A stretch of 64,000 bases of DNA from Anthoceros angustus. Lineage: Eukaryota; Streptophyta; Anthocerotopsida; Anthocerotales; Anthocerotaceae. Every line of letters begins with the position of its first letter. Position 1 is the stretch's first letter. Shown piece after piece: positions 32,176 to 44,625 of this stretch. Location: positions 1,761,478 through 1,825,477 of the forward strand of contig MU008158.1 in the NCBI GenBank assembly GCA_010909165.1, in the 5' to 3' direction. The notes under the pieces were generated by a model. That model worked only from the letters and a program-made list of their open reading frames with translations, did no database searches and was not told where the DNA came from. A program made the translations under genes and the position numbers.

Positions 32176-32637
32176 CTGTGTCCAACTGTTGATTGGACTG
32201 TCTATCCTCACTTGGGGAACAAAATTAGCATTGGGAGTGAAGTTGATTCATCATCCAATGTCAAGTGGTCTTTGAAGTAGGACTTGTGGGTTCCTGCTCT
32301 TTGGATGAGTCACTGGGGGGAGTCAGATTAGTGTGGCGACGTGAACGTGCTGAGTTCTCCACAAGGGTGACTGTGGGAAACTCACATCTTCACATTGCAG
32401 CTTTCAAACCAGGGACCAGTGGCACCAGCTGAGGCAGCGAATGTGGACTTATCCCTACACCACTCGAAGACCACAGTCTCTCCTCAAAAATCTAGTGGAC
32501 CGGTCACAACATGTCTGGTTGTTAGAGAGTGTGGGAGGGAAATCTCGGGGCTCCAAAATTCACCCTCTAGCTGCCACACTTATCCCATTGTCGTATCGTA
32601 CACTGGATTTCATCTCATGAGATCTCCGATTGTCAGT
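32176..32637. other. Unassigned DNA between the copia-like fragment and the first gypsy LTR
   Basis: May be internal sequence of the copia-like fragment; no protein signature seen. Confidence 0.3.
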
Positions 32638-32739
32638 TGTGGACCGCGGACTCTCCCCTGGGGTAGGAAATGAGTTAGGTTTTGTTTTTTCGTAGGCGCG
32701 GAGTAGAAAATAAGGCGGAAAGGAAGAAATAAGTCTGGA

Positions 32740-33000
32740 GTACTCCGGACTGCACTTCGAAGTAGGTCGAGGGACTCCGGAGTAGGTCGAAGGACTCCGA
32801 AGTAGGTCGAAGGACTCCGGAGTAGGACTCCGAAGTAGGTCGAAGGACTCCAGAGTAGGTCGAAGGACTCCGGCGTAGGCAGAAGGACTCCGGAGTGGGA
32901 CTCAAGTGGTCGAAGGACTCAAGTAGGTCGAAGGACTCCGTGAGGCGAGAGGACTCCGGAGTAGGCCGAAGGACTCCGGAGCACACTCCGGAGGAGCTAC
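32740..33000. repeat. Array of about 12 units of 21 bases built on the palindrome ACTCCGGAGT
   Basis: Unit GGACTCCGGAGTAGGTCGAA with small variants, in the first part (U3) of LTR-A copy 1. Copies 2 and 3 keep only traces at the same place. Confidence 0.9.
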
Positions 33001-33563
33001 GGACTACACTTTGGAGGGAGCCCGGATCGCACCGAGTGCCAGTAAGTCCTCCGGACTACACTCGGGCCAGTAGGATGAGTCGCCTGTAAAGTAACTTAGG
33101 AGTCAGGCGTATTTAAGCAGAGGAGCCACGTGGGAGATGCGAGAGGTGGAAGGGCATGCGTGCACTGGACCGTAGGGTTGCGATGGCGTTATGGCGGTAT
33201 TCACGCTCCGGAGTAAGCGGGCGTAAGGCTAAATGCTGTGGCTAAGGCGGAGTAAGCGGAAGCGTAAGGCGGGAGTAAGCCATGCAGGCCTCTGACAGTT
33301 ACGGGCAGCGAAGAGCCGCCCTTCCGCGCGGCGGTTACTCTCGACGGAGCGGACCGGGGCGGAGGTCATTCTTCCAAGCAACCTCGCGGCGGTTCTCGCA
33401 GTCTCTCGCGCTCAGACACCCGGCTCTCTGGCGTTGTCTTTTCGAGCGCTCAGGCACCCTCACGCGTGGCTCGTCCTTGTGGTTGGAGCGACTGACGCAG
33501 CGGCAGAGGAACGTGAGATTGTTGAGCTTCAAGCCCCAACAGCGGAACAAGAGGAGCGCGGCG

Positions 33564-35170
33564 ATGGGACCCAAGAAAGCGGCGGAGGTGTGGGAACCAT
33601 GGCGCTTGGTGGAACGCAACATCGTCACCAAGCGCTACCCGGACTTCGGTCCTTGGCTAGAGGAGGCGGAGGAGCTGGTGGAGGACTGGCACCTGGATAT
33701 TTTCCAGTACGTATTTTCAGCCGCTATGGACCTTGACGCCTAGTCCGGAGTATGCCAAGATGCTTGCGGCCAACAAGGAGGTCCGCTTAAGAACTGCGGA
33801 GGACCCAGGAGGAGGTGGACCGTGGAGGAAGTCTGAGGCGGTCTACAACCGCCCAGAAGGAAGTAGGAGTGGTTCCAGCCGAAGGTGAAGGAAGGTGGAG
33901 GTGGCAGGCGGCCTCTTGCGACCGAGGCAGCGATCCTCCAACGGGTGGTCGATGCTCTGATCTCCGGGCGGAGGAATGCGATCAGTGGCGAAGATCATCG
34001 TCCACTAGAATATGCTCACCAAAGTGGACCACCTTGGGGATAATCTGCTAGTGTTCCTCCACGACTTACAGAGGGGGAAACGCGCCGACTGGGGTAGGAT
34101 CATATTCACCCGAATCAACCAGGAGGCCCGGAAGCTGAGAAGTGAGAAGCCACCCCCGTCGGCGTTGTCGCCGTTCATCATCCATGTGTGGGGGCACATG
34201 AACCTCCTGAAGGAGGGGGAAGAGGAGCGGGCGCTACGGAAGGGGCTGGCCGTCCTACGAGAGGCAGAGCGAGAAGGAAGAACGCAGGAGGCCGAGGTCC
34301 GTCCGACCCGGACCAAGCGGGTCCGGGAGGAGGGCAGCGGGAGGATTGGGACTCCATACGTGGAACGGACCCCTCGCCACCTGTGGAGGTGTGGAAGACA
34401 TTCCGCTTCCTCCTCTTGGTTCCCACCCAACACTGCGTGAGGAGGTAGCCAGGAAGGGAGGCTGGCGGGCGCAAGCTAATGACCCACGCTGGCCGAACCT
34501 CGCCCGGACTCGTGAAGCGAAAAGGCGGGCGCCTGTAACGCCCAAGACTGCATTCCCTTGCCCCTACCAACGGAGTGGCAGGAAGCGGAGGAGGCCGTGC
34601 GGAGGGCAGAGGGACGCCGCCGAGGAGGCGGAGGGCAGCGGCCACCCGAGCCTGCTATGTCCCCAAGCAGGAGGCAAGAGGGCTGGCCTCCTCCGGACTC
34701 CCTCACCACCTCCGAGCCCCAAGCGGAGAAGAGCGGAGAAGGAGCTAGCAGCCAAGAGGGCCAAAGAAGAAGAAGGTTCGGATCAAACACTCAGACACAG
34801 GTGTCCTCATTGGTCAACGTTGGTCCGCCTCGCTCCGGACTGGATGGCGGCCCCGACCGAGAGATGCCGGGCCGCGGACTTCTTAGGTGCCTCTCCAATA
34901 GCGACCGTGGAAGAGACACGGCGAGTTCTGGCAACCGTCATGGACGGTATGCTTTGGGGTCTCTGCAGAACGGCGGAGAAGACCCACGAAGTGGAGGCCA
35001 CCCGACGACGGATGGTGGAGCTCCAGGGTCAGGTGGAGGCGGCCCAAGCGGCCAGGAAGAAGGCGGAGTCCCTTGCGGGGATAGAGGAAGAGAAGCGCCG
35101 GAAGGCGGAGAGGGATGTCCGGTCCGTCCAACAAGATCGGACTAAGATCACACAATCTGCAGACAAGTGA
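33564..35170 (+). pseudogene. LTR-embedded reading frame, copy 1 (MGPKK protein)
   Basis: Best preserved copy of the LTR frame. It starts MGPKKAAEVWEPWRLVERN and YPDFGPWLEEAEELVEDWHL, changes frame near 33740, then reads VDHLGDNLLVFLHDLQRGKR, ADWGRIIFTRINQEARKLR and FIIHVWGHMNLLKEGEEERA. It ends in a predicted coiled coil (VEATRRRMVELQGQVEAAQA onward, to about 35160). Several frameshifts separate these blocks. No match to gag, protease, RT, RNase H, integrase or any host domain that I can name. The same blocks recur in order in two other LTR copies. Confidence 0.65.
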
Positions 35171-35307
35171 CAACAAAACAAGCAGGAGGCTTAGGCAAAG
35201 GCGGAGGACCTTTGCAAACGGCAGAAGCCGCTTCAAAGGAGGCTGGAGGAGGCCGCAGCAGGCGAGAAAGGGCCGGGACACAGCGAGGCTGCTCAATGAG
35301 AACAAGC

Positions 35308-35666
35308 GTGGAAGACCACATGTACACTAACCCTCCCACTGGTTGGTTTGAATGTTTTTTGTTTTCTTATGTTTTGTGTGATGGAGTGCTTAGGAAATGT
35401 CCGAGGCAAGGCCTTTTATACTAAAAGTTGTCCTTGGCCCATGGCAATATTACTTTTACAAATAATTAGTCCTTGGGCCTCGAACATGAATATCGGGGCC
35501 GAGGCTAGAAGGTCCTTGGACCTTGGGATTTTAGGAATAAAAATTGTCTATATAAGGTGGGGATCCTTCATTCAAAGAACATGCGCAGGGAAGTGGGAGG
35601 TGGCTAGTTCCACAACGGTGGCGAATATGGAACGACAGAATCGAGGGGGGGAGATAACAACCCTAG
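35308..35666 (+). mobile_element. LTR-B-like sequence, copy 1
   Basis: Starts GTGGAAGACCACATGTACAC and ends near GGGGAGATAACAACCCTA. It is collinear with 59031-59383. It holds a TATA box (CTATATAAGG at 35548-35557) about 110 bases from its right end. Purine-rich AATGAGAACAAGCG lies just before it, resembling the purine tract of copy 2. Confidence 0.65.
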
Positions 35667-36175
35667 TTGCGGGCCGGGGTTGGCAGTGGTGAGCACTAGC
35701 GAGTTGGAGCGCAATTGGAAGAAGACCGCACCTTAATGCGTGACTGCGAGATTTCAAGGGTTCAGGCAGTTCGGCCGGGCGGACTGCAGTGAAGTTAAGT
35801 GAAGGAGGCGCATCACGACGAATGAGGAGCTCCAGAATGAAATTTCACGAGCCCAGGAACAAGTGGAGACGCCGGCACCTGGAGAAGTTCAAGAAGCTAG
35901 CGGAGAGGTATAGCGGAAGAGATGAGGCTAGGCGTGGATGGAGGAACGCCTTTGTTTGGCATCCGGTGATGAAGGGCGAGGCAACATGCGGGGGCGATGG
36001 GCAGGCACCTCCTTGCAGGAGTGAGAGGACCTCGGATAGCGGAGTGAGGTGGAGGTATTAAGGGAGAATCTTTCGGATCGGGCGTGGTAGGAGGCGAGGG
36101 AACACCCATGGGCCGGGTAGGCTGCAACGAGGCGGGCGGGTTGATTTTAGAGGCGGCATCATAGGTCAAGGGCTT
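35667..36175. other. Unassigned repeat-derived DNA
   Basis: A 90-codon plus frame (35789-36061), rich in Arg and Lys, might be a gag start of the LTR-B element; no motif confirms it. Confidence 0.3.
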
Positions 36176-38400
36176 TGTGGCGTGACTTTGTCATGGCGTA
36201 AGGCGCACAATCCCGCGTGTCGTTGTAGTAAGGAGTCCGCTCCCAAGAGAATGATCGCCCGCTTTGCCACGTTTCAATCGTTCCTCACCTTACTTAGTAG
36301 TTAGGTCTCAACACGCCTATTTATCGTTTCACCTAACTTTACCCAAGCGTTCAGAGCTGGCGGTGCGAAACGCTTAAGGACCCGTCACGTCCGTGTCGTT
36401 CAAGTTCGCTCATCCATCTAGTCCTTTCCTCTCACCCACACTACACTCATCGTCCTTGGGGAAAACGGTGGCTACGCGGTCCGGACCTCCTCCGCGCTCT
36501 GCAGCCTCTCCGCCTGCTCAGAGACGCCCTCCGGAGTTCCTCCGCTCACGTCCGGCCTCAGTCACAGCCAGCCTGCAGGCAGCAAGGGTCCCTAGGCGCC
36601 CATTCTGCACACACCACCACACACCACCACACGTTAGGGGTCGTCACCAAGACCTTGACTGCCTCGGTGTCGGCCGCTCAGTGACTCAGACTGCGTTAAC
36701 AAGAAGGCACCCAAGAGCTCGCTGTGACGCTGCATCAACACCAAGAGAAAGATGCTTTTATTCAGAAAGCCTCGCCCTCTTATACTACGCCAAGGTCACG
36801 GCTTATTACACCTCTATTCATGAGGGGCGACTCATTTCTTCCCCTAATCGGCCGCTTACTATTCTCCCTATTCCTCCTATCTCCGGCCGATTGGGTGGGA
36901 TTGCTCTTGGCACCGGCCCAAAGCCCAGCCTTGCGCAGGCGCACCAATCGGATGATCTGCGAGGCGGGACCCCTACCTCCCGAGTGCGTCTGCGCTCGGC
37001 GGCCGGCTGACAAACGTCTGCTAAGTCCTCCTCCTCCTCCTCTCTTATCTCTGGCGGGCCCTGCGAAGGGCCCTCCAAGAGATGGATCTGGGCTGGTGAT
37101 CGGTGGCTCTCCCACTCCACAGTGACCTCGGGACCCGTCTCGACTCGGGAGTCCGGACCTCTAGGTCCGCCTTCCTCTCTGGGTCCGGGTCCCGTGTCCG
37201 GCCTTCTTCTCTCGAGTTCGGACCTCGGGGTCCCGGATTGCCTCTAGGGTCCACTTCGGGCCCAACCCTTCCTTGGAGTCCTGGACCTCGGTCGGTCAAG
37301 TCTGAGGGACCTCTAAGTCCGCCTTCCTTGAGTCCGGACCTCTAGGTCCGCCTTCCTTGAGTCCGGACAAAGTCCGGACCCACTCTGGTTTTGCCTCCTC
37401 ACCGGGCTGATCACTGCCTCACCCACGAGCCCTCCCTTGGTTCCCGAAAGTGCCCGGTTGCGCCCTTCCTTTGCCTTCCCAGGCCTTCTTCTCGAGTTCG
37501 GACCTCGGGGTCCGGACTTGCCTCTAGGGTCCGCCTCGGGCCCAACCCTTCCTTGGAGTCCTGACCAGTGGTCCGGCCTGTCTAGAGGGACCTCAAGTCC
37601 GCCTTCCTTCAATGACTGATTCGGCTTTCCTCGGGAGTCCGGACAAAGTCCGGACCCCACGCTCTCACTTTGCCTCCTCACCGGGCTGATCACGGGCTCA
37701 CCCAGCCCTCCCTTGGTTCCCGAAAGTGCCCGGTTGCGCCCCTTCCATCGCCTTCCCAGGGCCCTCCTCCTTCCGTGCCCAAGTGCAGTGCTTACCTTGC
37801 AAGTGACCTTCCTCCGTCACTCCTCCCACTCCACGAGTGCAGGACCTCGTGGACCCTGATCTCGACTCGGTCCGGACCTCTAGGTCCGCCTTCCCCTCTG
37901 AGGGTCCGGGTCCCGTGTCCCAGGCCTTCTTCTCGAGTTCGGGACCCTGGGTCCGGAACTGCCTCTAGGGTCCGGGGTCTTCGGGCCCAACCCTTCCTTG
38001 GAGTCCTGACCTCGGGGTCCGGGTCCGGACCTCTAAGTCCGCCTTCCTTGAGGCGGCCAGGATTCGGCTTTCCTCAGGAGTCCGGACAAAGTCCGGACCC
38101 ACGGGCTCCTGGTTTTGCCTCCTCACCGGGCTGATCACGGGCTCACCCACTGAGCCCTCCCTTGGTTCCCGAAAGTGCCCGGTTGCGCCCCTTCCACGGC
38201 CTCCCCAGGGCCCTCCTCCCTTCCTTCCGTGGAGGTGCAGTGCTTACCTTGCAAGTGACCCTTCCCTCCGTCAGGCTCCTCCGCCGCCTCCCTGCGCTGC
38301 TGTTGTCATCAAACAAGCAGCTCCTAGGTCCCGTGGTTGCGCTGTCCCCGGGTCCTTCCTCCCTCGCTCCTCCTTCCGACCTTGAAGTCGCTCACACCTT
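36176..38400 (-). mobile_element. Inverted partial copy of LTR-A (right part)
   Basis: Read as reverse complement this follows the right half of LTR-A. It has the LTR end (…GCCACA at 36176), the AAATAGGCG TATA-like block (about 36320), the CTTGGTGTTGATGC block (about 36735), the CCGATTGG block (36944-36951) and the GGTCCGGAC array (37100-38110). The array part is itself tandemly repeated (about 0.45-kb units starting near 37330, 37600 and 38060). Confidence 0.75.
37100..38110. repeat. Array of GGTCCGGAC palindromes inside tandem 0.45-kb units
   Basis: Dozens of short palindromes centred on TCCGGA (GTCCGGACC, AGGTCCG, GAGTCCGGAC), spaced irregularly inside larger direct repeats (marker CTCCTCACCGGGCTGATCAC, three copies). 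Confidence 0.85.
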
Positions 38401-38670
38401 GTGGTGCCTAAGAGATGCCCAGTTACAACCCGGTGCATCTCACGGAGGATCCCAGCAATGGCACCTTTACAACGGAGAGGGTGGAACGAGACCAGGAGGA
38501 TGACTTTCAAGATGAGGCCCTGTTTGCAGTAGAAGTGGAGGGCGAGAGGGCCAAACCCACCGAGAGGGGAAGGCGAGGATGGCCTCAATGAGAAGGGGAA
38601 AAAGCTTCACAAAATGACGATCCGGAAATTTGTGAGCTCTGGCATGGCCAAATTCTCAAAACCTCTAAGG
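38401..38670. other. Unassigned DNA left of the full gypsy element
   Basis: Contains AATGAGAAGGGGAAAAAGC (38589-38607), similar to the purine tracts before the other LTRs; otherwise unrecognised. Confidence 0.3.
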
Positions 38671-39350
38671 TCAGGGCTACGGACTTCCTTGGGGTTAGGA
38701 ATAAGTGGGGTTTTGTTTTTTGTAGGTTGGAATAGTAAAATAAGGCGGAAAAGGAGGAATAAGCACGGATGGCGCCTGGACGGACTCCGGAGTAAGCAAC
38801 GGACCCCACCACTATGGAAACTCGGACTACACTCGAGCAAGTCCGAGAAGCTCGGATACCCTTAGTCTGGGTAAGTCCGGACCCCACTCCGGGTCGAAAG
38901 GATAAATGCGCCGGGAAAGCAACTTTGAATTGAGTCGAGAGGATGACTAGGCGGCGCCACGTGACGGCCCCGAGTGGAGGACGAGCATGCAAGCAGTTGT
39001 GACAGTAGCCAAGCGTTAAGGGCAGTATTCACGCCCGGCAAGCAAGGAGTACAGAGTACGCCATATACAGAGTAAGCAACAACAGAGGGACAAAGTAAGC
39101 CATGCACTTCAACATGGACAGAAGAGCCGCCTTCCGTGGCCAAGCATTACTCAAGAAAGAGCGGGGAAGTCATTCTCCCAAACCTCTGCGCTGATTCTCG
39201 CCTCCCTCGCCCTCCGACATCCGGCTCATGGAGTCTCTTGCGCCAAGGTGTCCCCACGCCGCGATTTCGACGGAGGAGCTAACGAACGGAGGAGAGGAGC
39301 GCAGCGACGCCTCAAATTCCGTGAGCAAGGCACAAGCAAGACGACGGGCG

Positions 39351-42115
39351 ATGGCACCCAAGAAAGCGCTTGAGGAGGTAAGCGTGGCCCTCGGAGGAGC
39401 GCAACATTGTGACAGGGCGCTACCCCGACTTTGGTCCATGGCTCGAGGAGGCGGAGGGACTGGTCGAGTGGCACTGGACATCTTCCGTGCGGTCTGGACC
39501 TATGATAGGCCACCATGGTCCGAGAATACGCCCAAGATGTCGCGGTGGCAAGGAAGGAGGTCCGCTCAGAACTTATGGAGGACCCAAAAGATGGACGGTG
39601 GAAGTCCCGAGGCGCCTATCGCCGCCCAAAGGAGGAGGTAGGAGGTGTGGTGCGAGCCCTCAAGGTAAAGGGAAGGTGGAAGCGGCTAAGGCGGCCTCCC
39701 ACGCCTGTGGACACAGCGATCCTCGATGGTCGCCCGGAGCTCCCGGACAAGAGGGTAGGCGGCAGGGCGAAAATAATCGCCCATCGGAACATGCCGACCA
39801 AGGTGGATCACCTTGGTGATAATCACCGGTCTTCCTCCACGACCTGCAAAAAGGCAAGCGCGCAGATTGGGGGAAGATAATTCACGGAAGGATCAGTCAG
39901 GAGGCGCGCAAACTGAGGTGTGAGAAGCCACCTCCATCGGCGCTGACGCCGTTCTTGATCCATGTATGGGGGCACGCGGACCTCCTGAAGAAGGGTGAGG
40001 AGGAACGAGCCCTGAAGAAAGGGTTGGCTGCCCTACCGGAGGTGGAGGGAGAAGGCCAGGAAGCAGAGGTCCGGCCAGTCCAAAGCAAGAGGGTCCGGGA
40101 GGAAGACGACTGGGAAGGCATTCCGGACTCCATACGCTTGGAACGGACTCCCTCGCCACCTAGGGAAGTTTGGGAGGAGATTCCCCCTTCCCTCCTTTTG
40201 GTGCCCTCCGAGCCAAGACAGGAGGAAGCTGGCAGAAGGGCGCGGCTCCAAGACCGCCGGATAGCCAACAACCACGACGGTGCCGAACCCCGACAAACTC
40301 GGGAGTCAAGAGGCTAAGACGGTGCCGCTTACCAACGCAAAGACCTCGAAGGTGCCGGACTTACCCCGCCCACGGAGTGGCAAGAGTCAAGAGGCGGTAA
40401 GGAGGCGAAAGGGATGCCCAAGGAGCGGAGGTCACCGGCAGCCACCCGAGCCATCCTGCCTCTGTGGAGAGGCAAAGAGCCTGACTCTCACCCCTCCGAA
40501 GCCCTGTGAGAAAGAGGGCACAAAGGAGCAGAGGCCTGAGGGCCAAGGAGGGTGAGGTCCCGACTACACCACTCGACTTGAGGTCCCGACAGGTCCGAGA
40601 ACCCACCCCGACTCCCGGATCTGGTATGGAGGTCCTGACGGACCGAGATGCCGCGCCCACCAAGGACTTCCCTCACATCTGTGGCCGTGGAAGAAACACG
40701 AGTCTTAGCTACCGCCATGGACGGAATGTTGGGGCCTCGTGCAGAGAAGGCCCAGTGGAGGCCACCCGAGGAGGATGGTGGAACCCAAGAGCAAGTGAAG
40801 GCCCGAGGCAAAGGAAAGGCGGAGTCCCTCGCCGGATCGAGGAAGGAAACGCGGCGGAGCGCGAGGCCCGAGCGTCAGACGACAAGGCTCTTCACCACGC
40901 GTACAAAGCAAGCAGGAGGCCCAAGCGGCCGAGGACCTTGCAAAGGCGAGGTCGGAAGGAAGCGGAGGAGGCGAGGCGGCGGAGGCGGCGAGGCGGAGGC
41001 GGCGGCTAGACCTACACCAAGCCCGTGAGGCTAAGGTGAAGGCGGCGAGGCGGAAGCCGCGAAAGAGTCGAGGATCACCACCGACGTGATCGGGCCGGTG
41101 GAGGAGAAGGCCGAGGCTAACTAAGGCCGCACTGATGGAGCAAGGGTAACTCGGGAAGGGAGATGGAGGCCAAGACTCGGGAGATAGGAGATCTCCGAGC
41201 ACCGCAGGAAGTAGAGGAGGCGGCGAGATGGAGGACAAGAAGGACACGCTGGAGCTACAACCCAAGATGCGCTTGAGCAGTGATTCTCAACGAGAGAATC
41301 CACGACTTGAGCACGAAATAGAGTGCCATCCGTCTCAAGACGGAGGAAAATCGGCGACTATCCAAGGAGTTGGACGCTGCCAGTGCGAAGGCGGAAGAAG
41401 CCGGTCGGATGGATATACCGGTCCGATTGGAGAGGAGGCGGACCCAATGAACGAGGAGGAGGAGCGCGAGGAGAAGCTGCCCTTATCCAAGGAGAAAGGG
41501 GAGCCGGGCTCCATGGCGGGCCATGGCGGCAACGATAAAGGGAGGAGGAGCGGAGCGGGGAGCAAAGGCTGCAGGAGGTGAGTCCGGACCACACCAGGAC
41601 TTGAGGTCCCTGACCACGAGGTCCGGACTCGCTCCGGGGCTGTGTATGGCGGTCCTTGACGGACCGAGATGCCGCGCCCACCAAGGATTTCTGGGCATCT
41701 CCCAGTGGCCGTGGAGGAGACACGGCGGTCTTAGCTTCGTCATGGGCGGTATGTTGTGGGGCCTCGTGCAGAGAAGGCCCGAGGAAGTGGAGGCCACTCG
41801 GAGGAGGATGGTGGAGCTCAAGGCGGTGGGGCCGGAGGCAAGGAAAGGCGAGTCCCTCGCTCGGATCGAGGAAGGAAAGCAGCAGGCGGCGGAGGCGGCG
41901 AGGCGGCGGAGGCGGAGGTCCGGACCAAGGCTCTTGACTACATGAGCAGTGAAACAAGCCGAGGCCCAAGCAGTGAGGACCTCTGCAAGCGTGGCGGAGG
42001 TCGGAAGGAAGCGGAGGAGGAGCAGCGGCAGGCGGCGCCGCGACTTGGCGGCGGGCGGCTAGACCTACACCAAGCCGGTGAGGCTAAGGTGAAGGCAGCG
42101 GAGGCGGAAGCATGA
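39351..42115 (+). pseudogene. LTR-embedded reading frame, copy 2
   Basis: Starts MAPKKALEEV at 39351. Further blocks are YPDFGPWLEEAEGLVEWHW, NMPTKVDHLGDN, FLIHVWGHADLLKKGEEERA and VEATRRRMVELKAVGPEARK, then Ala/Arg/Glu-rich coiled-coil remnants, spread over all three frames. Same order as copies 1 and 3. Confidence 0.6.
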
Positions 42116-44063
42116 CAAGGTCGGGGATCACTACTGGCGTGATCGGGCCGGTGGAGAGTCGGCGGAGGCGGCCTGCTAACGAAAGGCGTGATGGGCGAGC
42201 AAGGTAACTCGGGAAGGGAGATGGAGGCCAGCACTCGGGAGATAGGAGATCTCAGTGCAGTGCGAAGTAGAGGCGGCGAGATGGAGGGCAGCAGGACAGC
42301 TGGAGCTACAACTCCAAGATGCGTCGGGCGGTGATTCTCAGCAGGAGAATCCACGACTTGAGCACGAAATAGAGTGCCTCCAGCTCCGTCGAAGGCGGAG
42401 GAAAATCGGCGACTATCGAGAGTTGGGCGTTGCCGGTGCGAAGGAAGCGGAAGAAGCCGGTCGGATGGATATACGGTCCGATTGGAGAGGAGGTGGCGGA
42501 CCTTGAGTGCAGGTAAGCGGAGGAGGCGCTAGAGGAGGCTCCTTATCCGATTACGGGAGGCGGAAGGGGCTGGGCTCCATGGCGGTCGATTGGTGAGCTC
42601 TGACAAAGGGAGGAGGGCGTTGGCGGCGCTGCGAGGTGTCGGAGGCGCTTTGGTGGCTTCAAAGTGCCGGCGGTTGGCAAGCTGGCGGCGGAGGCAGCGT
42701 GGGCGAACAACACTCCTAACACTTATGGCGAGGGAGACGGTGCCCGCACACGTGGAAGAGGCAATTCAACAAGTCGACCACCGCCTACCAGGCACCTCGA
42801 AGGTGCGGTACCCTTACCACCTTGCAGGTGTAGCGAAGAGGCGGTGAGGAGGCGAGAAGGGATCTTGCCCAAGGAGGCGGAGGTCAGCGGCGCATCCGAG
42901 CCGGTCACATCTCCAGGGAGAGGAAAGGACAGCTCTCGGACTCCTTCACCTCAAGCCCGGGGAGAAAGAGGCGGAAAAGGAGCTCGCCGGAGGGCCAAGG
43001 AGGTGAGTCCGGACCACACCAGGACTTGAGGTCCCTGACCACGAGGTCAGGACTCGCTCCGGGGCTGTGTATGGCGGTCCTTGACGGACCGAGATGCCGC
43101 GCCCACCAAGGATTTCTGGGCATCTCCCAGTGGCCGTGGAGGAGACACGGCGGTCTTAGCTTCGTCATGGGCGGTATGTTGTGGGGCCTCGTGCAGAGAA
43201 GGCCCGAGGAAGTGGAGGCCACTCGGAGGAGGATGGTGGAGCTCAAGGCGGTGGGGCCGGAGGCAAGGAAAGGCGAGTCCCTCGCTCGGATCGAGGAAGG
43301 AAAGCAGCAGGCGGCGGAGGCGGCGAGGCGGCGGAGGCGGAGGTCCGGACCAAGGCTCTTGACTACATGAGCAGTGAAACAAGCCGAGGCCCAAGCAGTG
43401 AGGACCTCTGCAAGCGTGGCGGAGGTCGGAAGGAAGCGGAGGAGGAGCAGCGGCAGGCGGCGCCGCGACTTGGCGGCGGGCGGCTAGACCTACACCAAGC
43501 CGGTGAGGCTAAGGTGAAGGCAGCGGAGGCGGAAGCATGACAAGGTCGGGGATCACTACTGGCGTGATCGGGCCGGTGGAGAGTCGGCGGAGGCGGCCTG
43601 CTAACGAAAGGCGTGATGGGCGAGCAAGGTAACTCGGGAAGGGAGATGGAGGCCCGGCACTCGGGAGATAGGAGATCTCAGTGCAGTGCGAAGTAGAGGC
43701 GGCGAGATGGAGGGCAGCAGGACAGCTGGAGCTACAACTCCAAGATGCGTCGGGCGGTGATTCTCAGCAGGAGAATCCACGACTTGAGCACGAAATAGAG
43801 TGCCTCCAGCTCCGTCGAAGGCGGAGGAAAATCGGCGACTATCGAGAGTTGGGCGTTGCCGGTGCGAAGGAAGCGGAAGAAGCCGGTCGGATGGATATAC
43901 CGGTCCGATTGGAGAGGAGGCGGACCCAATGAACGAGGAGGAGGAGCGCGAGGAGAAGCTGCCCTTATCCAAGGAGAAAGGGGAGCCGGGCTCCATGGCG
44001 GGCCATGGCGGCAACGATAAAGGGAGGAGGAGCGGAGCGGGGAGCAAAGGCTGCAGGAGGTGA
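41411..44063 (+). repeat. Near-identical direct duplications inside the 5' LTR
   Basis: 41572-42494 and 42997-43919 (offset 1425) differ by only a few bases. In addition, 41411-41582 recurs as about 43895-44063. The order is P-Q-R-Q-P, all direct. These copies are far more alike than any two LTRs in the window. Confidence 0.9.
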
Positions 44064-44219
44064 CCGAGGCCGCCTGGCCTCGGAGTCCGCCCCGGCTGGC
44101 AACTGCGACGGAGACGAGCAACGCAACACTCCTAACACTTATGGCGAGGGAGACGGTGCCCGCACACGTGGAAGAGGCAATTCAACAAGTCGACCACCGC
44201 CTACCACGCCGAGCCTGGA

Positions 44220-44625
44220 GGCACCACGCCACCCCGAGGTCCGGACCTCGAGGTCCGGACCAAGGAAGGCGAGAAGAAGGCCACGGGATAGTGCGGCCAC
44301 GGGGACCTGTGGAGGAGGCGGAGCGAGGAGGAGCGGAACGAGGAGCGGAACGAGGGAGCGCGGCAAGCGGAGGAGGCACCCCGCACCTCACCATGGAAGA
44401 AGGCCACGGAGGAGTCCCGGGGCGATCGGGAACATGGAAGGACTTCGAGGGAGAGCCACTGAGGAGTCCCGTGAGGGAGGAAACCCGGGGCGCGAGTTCG
44501 ACTGAGGTCCGGACTGAAGGAAGACTGACCCCGAGGTCCCGACTCGGGAAGAAGTCCGGACCACGAGGTCCGGACTCTGAAGGAAGACTGACCGAGGTCC
44601 GGACCCCTGAGACAAGGTCGGACCA
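44220..44625. repeat. GAGGTCCGGAC palindrome array (5' LTR)
   Basis: Repeated GAGGTCCGGACC/CTCGAGGTCCGGAC motifs; a second cluster is at about 45780-45975 and a third in the 3' LTR at about 57700-57870. Confidence 0.85.

Larger units (their letters stand above)
32638..35307 (+). mobile_element. Partial copy (left part) of the giant gypsy LTR, 'LTR-A' copy 1
   Basis: Begins TGTGGACCGCGGACTC and continues AGGTTTTGTTTTTTCGTAGG, as the other LTR-A copies do near 38680 and 54580. It contains the palindrome array and the MGPKK reading frame, then stops at 35307 where an LTR-B-like sequence starts. The right part of LTR-A is missing here. Confidence 0.75.
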
